Source: Porphyridium purpureum (lineage: Eukaryota; Rhodophyta; Bangiophyceae; Porphyridiales; Porphyridiaceae). From it: 64,000 nt of DNA. The DNA is taken from the NCBI GenBank assembly GCA_008690995.1, contig VRMN01000001.1:2604001-2668000 (forward strand), written 5' to 3'. Of the stretch, positions 47,418 through 54,921 are shown in pieces. The position numbers were made by a program, and so were the translations under genes. The notes under the pieces were generated by a model. It saw only the letters and a program-made list of their open reading frames with translations. It ran no database searches and was not told where the DNA came from. Each line of letters opens with the position of its first letter. Within the stretch, counting starts at the first letter, position 1.

Positions 47418-48509
47418 ATGCGCGTGTGTGTAGTCGGCGCCGGCGCTATCGGGGCTCTCCTCGGTGTGAAGATATGGCACGCGGCAGGCGGTGAGCACGC
47501 CGTGACCATGGTAGGGCGGGCAGGAAGTCACTTGTCTGCCATGCAGCGAGATGGGCTTCGTTTGTGTGGTGAAAGTGTAGCCGACGATGTGAGCGCCTCG
47601 GGGGATAATGGCGGTGAGATTTGTATGCGCACAGGAGAGCGCAACGCAGCATTCTTCTCGAGCTTGGAAGACGTGCCACAAAAGCAAGACGTGGTATTTC
47701 TGGCGCTGAAGGAGAACCAGCTCGCGCAAATCATGCCAGGCTTGCCAAGCGTGTCGCACGCGGAGACGGTGTATGTGACGCTGCAGAATGGCATTCCCTG
47801 GTGGTATTTCCAAATCTATTCGGGTCCGAATGAGTATGCGAACAAGGTGGTGGAGAGCGTTGATCCGCAGGGTGTGCTGTTCCATGGCATCGATCCATGC
47901 AGAGTGCTGGGCTGCGTAGTGTACCCTGCAGCTCGTAAGAAGGAGCCCGGCGTCGTTGAGCACGTAGAGGGCATCCGGTTCCCGCTCGGCGAGCTGGACG
48001 GCTCGCACTCGGAACGCGCAGAGCGGATCTCGCAGCTACTTGTCACAGCTGGCTTCAAGGCGCCCGTGGTAGAAGACATCCGTTCCGAACTGTGGCTTAA
48101 ATTGTGGGGCAGTCTCGCTTTCAACCCTATTTCTGCGCTGTGCCATGCTACGCTTGGGGAGCTGTGCACGTTTCCTCCTTCGCGCGAACTAGCCGTGCGC
48201 ATGATGCGCGAGGCAGAGCAGGTCGGCATCGCACTGGGCGCGTCCTTTCGAGTCCCGCTCGAACGCCGCCTCGATGGCGCGGCGAGTGTGGGTGCGCACA
48301 AAACATCCATGTGTGCGGACGTTGAGGCCGGGCGCCCGATGGAAGTCGATGCCATTATGGCAAGCGTCGTCGAGCTCGGCGCGCTCACAGGCGTGTTTAT
48401 GCCATCCGTCTCAGCCGTTTACGCGCTCCTTCAGCTGCTCAATCGTCAGCTGGATCAAGGCGTCTCCTTCCCTGCCGTCCCAGCGCCACTACCGGACCCA
48501 AAAATGTGA
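47418..48509 (+). CDS. panE: ketopantoate reductase-family (PanE/ApbA) oxidoreductase, 363 aa
   Basis: The first ATG at 47418 leads straight into the NADP-binding Rossmann motif (VCVVGAGAIGALLG, GxGxxG), so the frame's extension to a GTG at 47346 is not used. The N-terminal domain has LKENQ, and QNGIPWWYF at the nucleotide-site Asn. The C-terminal helical domain (ApbA_C) includes LWLKLWGSLAFNPISAL, VGAHKTSM and GRPMEVDAI with the catalytic/substrate residues of the family. The reaction would be NADPH-dependent reduction of 2-dehydropantoate to pantoate for CoA synthesis, or a related 2-keto acid. From memory, these motifs (GIPWWYF, ESVDPxG, RRIDGAxxVGAHKTSM) are those of a proteobacterial PanE-like subfamily rather than classic PanE, so bacterial ancestry is likely but untested. 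It lies 266 bases downstream of the CBM20 gene. Confidence 0.87.
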   Translation: MRVCVVGAGAIGALLGVKIWHAAGGEHAVTMVGRAGSHLSAMQRDGLRLCGESVADDVSASGDNGGEICMRTGERNAAFFSSLEDVPQKQDVVFLALKENQLAQIMPGLPSVSHAETVYVTLQNGIPWWYFQIYSGPNEYANKVVESVDPQGVLFHGIDPCRVLGCVVYPAARKKEPGVVEHVEGIRFPLGELDGSHSERAERISQLLVTAGFKAPVVEDIRSELWLKLWGSLAFNPISALCHATLGELCTFPPSRELAVRMMREAEQVGIALGASFRVPLERRLDGAASVGAHKTSMCADVEAGRPMEVDAIMASVVELGALTGVFMPSVSAVYALLQLLNRQLDQGVSFPAVPAPLPDPKM

Positions 48510-49182
48510 AAGTCGATAAATCGTGTATCGCCGCTTCTCACACAATTCATGGACACTTCCCCAGACGAACCAGAGATAAACGGTTCACATCTCGGAATCA
48601 GAACGTGACGTTTTGAACCTGTTTTGCGACGCTTTTTCACGGTTAACCTCGCGCCGAATTGACATGAACCGATACTGAAACCGTTTTGGCGGGCGCCACT
48701 TAACCGTGAAAACATTCGGTCAAACCGTTGAAGAGCACGCATCGAACGACAGAGCGAATATGCAGACCACACTGTGATGTGTGCGAAGATTGCGAAAATT
48801 TGGGGGCTGTCCGAGCATAAAGCAGCGCAGTATGCAGCGTAGCATTTCAGTGCAAAAGAGCGTCAGGCATCTCTGCGACGATCGAAGAGAAATGCACAGA
48901 CTTCCAACGAGTGGAGTCCACACGCGGACAAACGAAGGCGCCTGATCCTGCCTGAGGCGAAACTCTTCCAGAGCGCGCAGCGAGGTAGTGCTCGATAGAC
49001 CTTCGCTCCGGTGAATTCTCACGGCGTAAGAACCGAGCCTCGCACTCTTGTGCGGAACGCCCACGAACGATGTTGTTCAGATTGACTGCTCTTGAGAAAC
49101 CGTGCCTCGACACATTGACGGCACATGTTTATATGAAAGCGGCTTGGTTTTATAGAAGTTACGGTAAAAGCACATTGAAGAT
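48510..49182. other. intergenic region before the TrpRS gene
   Basis: No gene seen. It holds the inverted repeat at 48633-48713 and A/T-rich sequence near 49120-49240 with TTTATA-like words that could serve as a TATA box. Confidence 0.35.
48633..48713. repeat. imperfect inverted repeat downstream of the panE-like gene
   Basis: Arms TTTTTCACGGTTAA (from 48633) and TTAACCGTGAAAAC (to 48713) can pair over about 20 bases with a ~36-base loop; GGCGCC/GCGCC extends the pairing. AACCGT-type words recur nearby (48580, 48723). It may be a 3' end signal or a small transposon remnant. Confidence 0.5.
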
Positions 49183-49256
49183 AACTGTACTTACGAACTC
49201 AAATACGTCATCTTTAAGAGGACAACGTTTCATTGCCAAAATAAAAGTACAGTGCA
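49183..49256 (+). promoter_or_regulatory. inverted pair of GTAC-core motifs upstream of TrpRS
   Basis: AACTGTACTTAC at 49183 and its inverse AAGTACAGTGCA at 49245. The second ends 143 bases before ATG 49399. Confidence 0.45.
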
Positions 49257-49257
49257 T

Positions 49258-49281
49258 TCTGTCATCTGTCATCTGTCATCT
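49258..49281. repeat. 7-base tandem repeat (TCTGTCA)3
   Basis: Three perfect units plus TCT, directly after the GTAC motif in the TrpRS promoter. Confidence 0.85.
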
Positions 49282-49398
49282 TTGAACACGGGCGCGAGCT
49301 CAGGATGGATGTAGCTCGTGTGGAATGAGAAAGCAATTGTGGAGGAGGAAGGTGCGGACGAAACGCGCCGATCACAGCGCGTTGCGGTGGCATACAAA

Positions 49399-50643
49399 AT
49401 GGCGAATGTGAGCAGCGCGTTTGTGGCATGCCCAGGTATGCCTCGGCTAGGAGTGCGCAGCTCCTCCAATCGCGCGTGGCGAGATGTGGTGCGGTTTTCC
49501 CCGCCGATGTGTCGACGAGCGCGACCCATCGCCACGCCGCCGGTTCCTCGTTGTAGCAGTGTCGAGATGGACGAAGCGCTTTCTGAAACTGGTGAGCCGT
49601 CCTCCATGTCGTCGTCCGAGTCTGGGACAAAGAGGAAGCTGCGCGTGCTGTCGGGCGTGCAACCGACAGGCTCGCTGCATTTGGGCAATTACTTTGGCGC
49701 TATTCGAAACTGGGTTCTGACGCAACACCAGTACGAGTCTTTTTTCTGCGTTGTGGATATGCACGCGATCACAATGCCATACAAGGCTAAGGAGCTATCG
49801 GAGGTGACTTACAAAACCGCGGCGCTCTACCTTGCCGCCGGCATTGATGCCAACACGTCAAAAGTTTTTGTGCAGAGCCATGTTAAGGAGCACGCCGAAC
49901 TCACATGGCTGCTCAACTGTATCACGCCCATGAACTGGCTCGAGCGTATGATCCAATACAAAGAAAAGGCGCGGAAACAGGGCGAGAACGTTGGCGTCGG
50001 GCTGTTTGACTACCCAGTACTGATGGCGGCTGACGTGCTGCTCTACCAGACTGACGTGGTACCCGTAGGCGAAGACCAGAAGCAGCACATTGAACTGGCG
50101 CGAGATATTGCTCGCCGCTTCAACGACCAGTTTGCAAAGCGCGCGCGGCCGCGCGTCCTGAGGGAACCAAACCCGCTGATCCAAAAAGATGGTGCGCGGC
50201 TCATGTCCCTGGAAGACGGCACGAGCAAGATGTCGAAAAGTGCTGAAAGTGACTTTTCACGTATCAACCTGGACGATGATCCAAAGCTCATCGAGAAAAA
50301 AATCAAGCGCTGCAAGACCGACTCGCTGAAGGGGCTGACATATGACGACCCGAATCGACCGGAAGTACGCAATCTGCTCACCATTTATCAATTGTGCACA
50401 GGAAAGAGCAAGGAAGAGGTGATCGCAGAGTGTGCGGACATGAACTTTGGCACCTTCAAGCCACTGCTCACGGATGCCATTATTGAACACCTCTCTCCGA
50501 TTCAAAAGACTTACAATGAGCTGATTTTGGACCGCGCATACCTCGACGAAGTACTTACGAAAGGCGCCGCTGAGGCGCGCGAAGTCGCAGCTGCGACAGT
50601 AAGTGAGGTCAAAAAGTACATGGGCTTCACACAACCTCTTTAG
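49399..50643 (+). CDS. WARS2: tryptophanyl-tRNA synthetase, bacterial/organellar type, 414 aa
   Basis: The frame opens upstream only from a GTG at 49318; ATG 49399 gives a ~80-residue leader rich in Ser, Arg, Ala and Val, then the catalytic core. Class I signatures are VLSGVQPTGSLHLGNYFG (HIGH-type TGSLHLGN, ~87-99) and SKMSKS (KMSKS loop, ~276). PVLMAADVLLYQTDVVPVGEDQKQHIELARDIA is typical of bacterial TrpS, not of the cytosolic eukaryotic enzyme. After the core, LTIYQLCTGKS and the helical C-terminal anticodon region are complete. It charges tRNA-Trp with tryptophan; the leader suggests import into plastid, mitochondrion or both. The mature part (~330 residues) has the normal length. The promoter has GTAC motifs at 49183-49256. 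Confidence 0.94.
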   Translation: MANVSSAFVACPGMPRLGVRSSSNRAWRDVVRFSPPMCRRARPIATPPVPRCSSVEMDEALSETGEPSSMSSSESGTKRKLRVLSGVQPTGSLHLGNYFGAIRNWVLTQHQYESFFCVVDMHAITMPYKAKELSEVTYKTAALYLAAGIDANTSKVFVQSHVKEHAELTWLLNCITPMNWLERMIQYKEKARKQGENVGVGLFDYPVLMAADVLLYQTDVVPVGEDQKQHIELARDIARRFNDQFAKRARPRVLREPNPLIQKDGARLMSLEDGTSKMSKSAESDFSRINLDDDPKLIEKKIKRCKTDSLKGLTYDDPNRPEVRNLLTIYQLCTGKSKEEVIAECADMNFGTFKPLLTDAIIEHLSPIQKTYNELILDRAYLDEVLTKGAAEAREVAAATVSEVKKYMGFTQPL

Positions 50644-50900
50644 GGGGGGGGAAAAGGGCGCACAACGCTGCTATTTCTTTTAGTTACTTAGACAACGCAT
50701 ACAGAGCCTTGTATTATCCGGGTCAAGCAGTCGGCTTCGGCCTCAACCGCACAACAAAAATAGGAAGGTCCAGTATGATATTTCAGCGACCAAGCACAAG
50801 CGGGTCGTGGCCACAAATTTTCTCTTTCTCTCCGGGTGCTCATGGGGGCTTCGTACGACCCTCTTGCGTCCCCCAGGAGCCATGCGATGTGGATCCAGGC

Positions 50901-51338
50901 CTAATCCGAAATCTCACTGGCAAAGCGCTTGGCCTTCTCTTCTGGCGCCGCGGCGAATGAAGCCAGCACAGTGATGGCTATCGTCAGGAACAGCGACAGG
51001 AAGCCAAAGCCTTGTTCGAGTGGATTAAAATTATAGGTGATGGTGGAAAGCACCGCCACGACCGCGCTCCACCAGCACACGAAAAATATGCCTCCAAGCA
51101 ATTCCAGCGCACCGGGCACGACAAAAGGGTTATCCATTAGAATCCACAGAATTGAAAGCACCGCAAAGTATGCCGCGCTCACGGCGCCACCAGTGATAAT
51201 CCACGCGTTGACACCCGAGCACGCGGTACCAGGAAGACGCGAGCAGATATCGACCGTCTGACCCAACACCACGCTGCTCGACACGACGAGGGACACGCCA
51301 AGGAAAACCTTGGAACCCCACAAATTCTCTGTGAGCAT
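50901..51338 (-). CDS. four-helix membrane protein, 145 aa, unknown function
   Basis: The start is set at ATG 51338 (MLTENLWGSKVFLG). The frame runs on to 51479, but a TATA box at 51491-51500 would leave no room for a leader there, and the extra sequence is an Arg-rich untranslated-type stretch. Four hydrophobic helices lie at about residues 10-27, 45-66, 74-98 and 112-128, with a conserved-looking CWWSAVVAVLSTITYNFNPL loop before the last. The C-terminus is polar (APEEKAKRFASEISD). The size and four-helix layout recall MARVEL-type proteins, but no diagnostic residue proves it. Two cysteines in the first loop (CSRLPGTAC) could form a disulphide. Confidence 0.72.
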   Translation of the reverse strand: MLTENLWGSKVFLGVSLVVSSSVVLGQTVDICSRLPGTACSGVNAWIITGGAVSAAYFAVLSILWILMDNPFVVPGALELLGGIFFVCWWSAVVAVLSTITYNFNPLEQGFGFLSLFLTIAITVLASFAAAPEEKAKRFASEISD

Positions 51339-51424
51339 CTTTCTTCTCCTTTTTTCTCTTCTTCGCCAGCGACCTCTTCCTCGCGCCACACGGGTTCTCC
51401 TCTCAGTCTGCGTGGGCCTCAATT

Positions 51425-51446
51425 GCGCACGCACGCACGCACGCAC
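51425..51446. repeat. GCAC microsatellite
   Basis: About five GCAC units in the probable 5' untranslated region of the four-helix protein gene. Confidence 0.8.
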
Positions 51447-51490
51447 AGCACTCAAGTGTCCGCCGCGCGCCGACAACATGATGTGCGCTC

Positions 51491-51500
51491 CGTTTTATAC
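51491..51500 (-). promoter_or_regulatory. TATA box (GTATAAAACG) for the four-helix membrane protein
   Basis: On the minus strand GGGTATAAAACGGAGC, 153 bases before ATG 51338. It fits the spacing of the other TATA boxes in the window and decides the start codon of this gene. Confidence 0.6.
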
Positions 51501-51740
51501 CCATGCAGAGGTGCAAGGCCACTTGCATTCACGCGCAGACACACGCGCAAGTGAGATGCCCATCTTGTCTTCCAGGAGTTGTAGAACACGCGCGCACGCA
51601 CCAAGTCGCACGCACTTCTTGCTCGAACGCCCGCGTTTGGTGCGCCAGCTCGACGCGCGACGCAGCAAACGCTACACCGCGCGCCCACATCCGCAACTGC
51701 CATCCGGAACTGGCATCGAGCTCGCGCCCAATCGCGAGTG

Positions 51741-51915
51741 TACAGTGAATAAGTATAAAGTGCGACCAGAATGGATAGGACCCCCCACAATTTTATACTC
51801 AATTTCAAAGTTTTATATTAAAAATAAAGTGTTTTAGTATGAAAAGGACAAGAAACGGAAGAAGGGCACGGAAAAAGGACAAAAAAGAGGGTCAAATAGG
51901 ATAGGACCCCCAACT
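51741..51915. repeat. left terminal inverted repeat region of the Tc1-like element
   Basis: Begins TACAGTGAATAAGTATAAAG. It contains ATGGATAGGACCCCC (from 51771) and ATAGGATAGGACCCCC (near 51897). Pairs in inverted orientation with 53069-53229. It also contains a TATAAAGTGCG word resembling the host TATA boxes. Confidence 0.7.
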
Positions 51916-51972
51916 TTGTGCGTGCAATTACGCAGCAAGGCGCAGGCGAAATCGACTCGGATTGCCTCCCAC

Positions 51973-52970
51973 CTATGCACGCTGACGTTGCGCACATCTC
52001 CACATTCGATTTTCCACTGACAAATGCAGTATGTTGAAGCTAGCCAGCTCAACAGCGCCTTGCGCAGCAAAAACAGCACTCTTTAGCCGATCCACGGTCG
52101 CGTACTGCCTTTGGTCCCCAATAATCTTGCGGTCTGTATTCCTCAGACGTTGGCAACCATGCTGAAGTCTGAAAAGTACTCAAACCACTCCATAATGTGG
52201 ACATGGCTGCTTCGAAAATGCTGCCTTCTTGGTCAGTAGTTTGCCGCTTCGTATTTTCTTTCACCCATATGAAGCCATGGTTCTCTAAATCGCGGCATTT
52301 CTGAAGCTTCTCTTTGCCCTGCAACATGAGCACGTACCTATCTGCACTCACTCTGCCTTCACCAATGTGCAAACAAAAACGTCTACAGCTCAAAAGTTTG
52401 CCCCAGATCATGATGCTTCCCCCGCAGTATAATTAGACCAGCACGAATGAGTATCGTCCACCGCATTTGACCAGGCGGCGTGAAAGACATCTGAGCACAT
52501 CGAAATCGAACATTTTCTCGTCAGAAGAAACAATCTTTTTTCATTTCTCACAGAACGACGTTTGAGCTCTGGCACAATCAAGTCTTGCTAGCTTTCGGTC
52601 GAGTGTCAAAAAACAGATTATTCACCACACGATGGAAAGCATATTGCTGGTGCATTGCGCTCCGGACTGTGGTCCATGATGCAACAGTTTTTCCTCCGCA
52701 GGAGCAGATCCTCGGCTAGTAGTCACGCTTTTTGAAAAGCTCGCTCAAACTTTCACTGTTCATGATCCTTTCGACAACGGCCGGCGTGAGCTTAGACGGG
52801 TTGGTGGAAGTGTACTTGAGACTGTAGGCATCAGTACCAGCTGAGAAGCGGCGAATTGCGCTACCGGGGCGGTTTATCTTACGCGATATTCCCTACAGAG
52901 CGTCGCATGCTGCCTTGAAGGCCAAAATGGCTCTTTTTCCGCGCTCTGAGAGTCCGCATTTGCGTCGCAT
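51973..52970 (-). pseudogene. relic Tc3-like DDE transposase
   Basis: Starts at ATG 52970: LSERGKRAILAFKAACDAL, then a stop, then GISRKINRPGSAIRRFSA, the paired helix-turn-helix DNA-binding region (compare RxIARxLxRSxxAVRxFL of Tc3). Further on, KKIVSSDEKMFDFD holds the first catalytic Asp region (SDEKxFxLDG), and GGSIMIWGKLL matches GGSVMVWG. FIWVKENTKRQTT stands where FIFQQDNDPKHTA belongs, so the second Asp is lost. In another frame SDFSMVANVSGI replaces SPDLNPVENVWGI, so the last acidic residue is lost too. The end, VDRLKSAVFAAQGAV...ENRMWRC, matches the C-terminal helices. Length (~330 codons) equals that of intact relatives, with several stops and at least two frame changes, so it cannot transpose itself. 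Confidence 0.83.
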
Positions 52971-53068
52971 GGTACCTGGGCGATGGTGTCGCAGATGAGC
53001 GCACACGAAGATCAAAATTCGTGCCGCCTGTCCACGCGCAGCCTTGGATTGTCGCTGATATTGTTCCC

Positions 53069-53229
53069 GGTCCTATCCTTTTTGTGCGCGCTTTTCACTG
53101 TACCTCCAGTGGAGAACACCGCCTTACATAGTAAAACGATCGAATTTATTATAAAGTCCAGAAAAACTTGGGTGGGTCCTATCCTATTTGTCCGCACTTT
53201 AGTTTCTATGATGTACAGCGTGCACTGTA
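53069..53229. repeat. right terminal inverted repeat region of the Tc1-like element
   Basis: Contains GGTCCTATCC near 53070, GGTCCTATCCTATTTGTCC near 53176, and CACTGTAC words at 53096 and 53223. The outer one carries the TA target copy. Confidence 0.7.
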
Positions 53230-53339
53230 CTTCTACGTGAGGTTTCGGCGCGGGATGACAGATGCGGCTTTGAGGATGACGTGGCATAGTTCATTCATGA
53301 CATCGACTCCATACTAAAATCGCATCGCTTTCATATGAA

Positions 53340-54887
53340 ATGGAAACACCGCAAACCATGCGTGGAACCCTAGCGACGGTACACTCTGTGTACACTTCTG
53401 GCTCCAGGCCGGGGTACGGAGTAGTGGATGAAAGCGGGGAAGGGAAGGAGACATCTGTGAGGATGGCGGTGGTGTGTTGGACTGCGCCTGTGGCGTGCGA
53501 CGTGTCGCGCAGGCGCCGATATGTGCGTCAATGTCGTGAACAGATTTGCACCAGGCGCAGGGTTGGATCGACTCGCAGCGATGGCAGAGCTGGGAATCTA
53601 GCACGCACACAGGTCGTGGGTGCGAGGCACATGATGACTCTGAATGAAGAGTCCTCGCGCGACGGCATGCAGCAGGAGGATTGCAACCGCCACGAGTACA
53701 AGGTGCTTGTCCTGGGCGGAACAGGACGCGTCGGGGCTTCGACCGCCCGTAAATTGGCGGCCTTGGTGGCGCGCAAGAACCGCGAGCATCCTGGAATGGG
53801 CGCGACAAAAGTGACATTGCTGGTGGCCGGACGGAACCAGGATCGTGGGGCACGCGTGGTGGAGGAACTATGCCGCGACTCAGATCCATTGCTCGTTGAG
53901 CCTCGCTTTGTTTCGATCGACTACACAAATACGTCCGCGCTCGTGGAGCTCCTAGAGCAAGTAGATCTTGTCATCCATACCGCTGGACCTTTCCAGCAAC
54001 GGCTTGAGCGGTGCGAGGTACTGCGCGCCGCAGTTCAGGCACGCACAAGGTACTATATAGATGTCTGCGATGATTTAAGCCATTCACTTCTGGCCAAGCA
54101 GATGCACGATACTGTAGCTGCTGCTGGCGTGCGCGCTGTCGTTAGCACGGGGATTTATCCGGGTGTGTCCAACCTTATGGCGATAGACGCCGCGCGATTG
54201 CTAGATCATGGTCCTGCAGAAGCGGTCCAGTTTTCATACTTTACATCTGGCACGGGGGGCGCTGGGGCAACGATCCTAGCCTCCACATTCCTACTTCTTT
54301 CGGAGGACGCTTTGACGTACAAAAATGGCAAAGAGCAGTATGTGTACCCGGCAAGTCAAGTCGAAACGGTGGATTTTGCCGGGCAAACGGGACGTCGATC
54401 CGTGTACGTACTGAATCTACCCGAAGTGTTCTCCATCCGTGAGAAGTTAAACCTGAAAGATTGCCGTGCCAAATTTGGAACCGAGCCAGAAATCTGGAAC
54501 TGGCTTCTGCGCGCCACGCCGCGCATTGTGCCGCGCAAGTACCTCCGGAACACGTCGTTTATTCGGGCATTGTCGGAACTGTCTCTGCCTGCTGTGCGCT
54601 TCACAGACGCGATTTTTGGAGCACGCACTAGTATGCGCGTGGACGCGAATGGGCGTGCGGGCGGAGACGGCACCGCGCAGCGCGCGTCAATTTTCTACGA
54701 GCATGACAACCTGGAAGAATGCGTCGGCACGGCGACTGCGGCTTTTGCATGGCACATGCTGGCGACAGGCGACAACTTGAGAACGGGCGTGTGGTGGCCG
54801 GAAGAGGCATTCGACGAGGACACATCTCGTGAGGCGATGTTGGCCGATGCCGTCTATGATGCTGCGATGTATCGATCGAGCTTTTAA
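53340..54887 (+). CDS. saccharopine dehydrogenase-like NAD(P) oxidoreductase, 515 aa
   Basis: ATG at 53340; a second in-frame ATG at 53463 has a strong context (AGGATGG) and begins an Arg/Cys/Val-rich segment more like a transit peptide, so the true start may be there (474 aa). The Rossmann domain begins near residue 120 (YKVLVLGGTGRVGASTARKLA), followed by a ligand loop VIHTAGPFQQ and the strand RYYIDVCDD. STGIYPGVSNLMAIDAA is a hallmark of the plastid/cyanobacterial saccharopine-dehydrogenase-like proteins (plant At1g50450 type). The C-terminal half (FYEHDNLEECVGTATAAFAWHMLATGDNLRTGVWWPEEAF) matches the same group. These enzymes are not proven lysine-pathway enzymes; their substrate is unknown. 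The gene follows the Tc1 relic, whose right end lies 111 bases upstream. It is convergent with the formin gene (34 bases between stops). Confidence 0.83.
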   Translation: METPQTMRGTLATVHSVYTSGSRPGYGVVDESGEGKETSVRMAVVCWTAPVACDVSRRRRYVRQCREQICTRRRVGSTRSDGRAGNLARTQVVGARHMMTLNEESSRDGMQQEDCNRHEYKVLVLGGTGRVGASTARKLAALVARKNREHPGMGATKVTLLVAGRNQDRGARVVEELCRDSDPLLVEPRFVSIDYTNTSALVELLEQVDLVIHTAGPFQQRLERCEVLRAAVQARTRYYIDVCDDLSHSLLAKQMHDTVAAAGVRAVVSTGIYPGVSNLMAIDAARLLDHGPAEAVQFSYFTSGTGGAGATILASTFLLLSEDALTYKNGKEQYVYPASQVETVDFAGQTGRRSVYVLNLPEVFSIREKLNLKDCRAKFGTEPEIWNWLLRATPRIVPRKYLRNTSFIRALSELSLPAVRFTDAIFGARTSMRVDANGRAGGDGTAQRASIFYEHDNLEECVGTATAAFAWHMLATGDNLRTGVWWPEEAFDEDTSREAMLADAVYDAAMYRSSF

Positions 54888-54921
54888 AATCACACTGTAC
54901 AAATTGTTTTCCGAACCACCC

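Larger units (their letters stand above)
51741..53229 (-). mobile_element. dead Tc1/mariner (Tc3-like) DNA transposon, about 1.49 kb
   Basis: The ends read TA-CAGTGAA... on the left and ...GCACTG-TA on the right, the TA target duplication and CAGTG terminus typical of Tc1 elements. Diverged terminal inverted repeats of over 100 bases share a GGATAGGACCC core and a far end GTTTTA(G/C)TATG. Each terminus carries the core twice: at 51771 and 51899 on the left, and at 53071-53080 and 53175-53184 (inverted) on the right, like the IR/DR arrangement of Sleeping Beauty-type elements. Between them, on the minus strand, lies a decayed transposase. It sits in the divergent promoter between the four-helix protein and the saccharopine dehydrogenase-like gene. 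Confidence 0.83.

Noticed and set aside
3377-49256. Reading the paired GTAC octamers as short Tc1-type MITEs
   Set aside because: In the pairs at 3396-3437 and 49183-49256 the arms face CACTGTA...TACAGTG, the reverse of transposon ends (TACAGTG...CACTGTA), so a promoter role is favoured.
47418-50643. Bacterial contamination as the source of panE-like and TrpRS genes
   Set aside because: Both are embedded between eukaryotic genes; TrpRS has an organelle-type leader and a GTAC promoter cluster, and no operon layout is seen.
53314-53928. Minus-strand 204-codon frame opposite the oxidoreductase gene
   Set aside because: It overlaps the coding start of a recognised enzyme on the other strand and has no features of its own.
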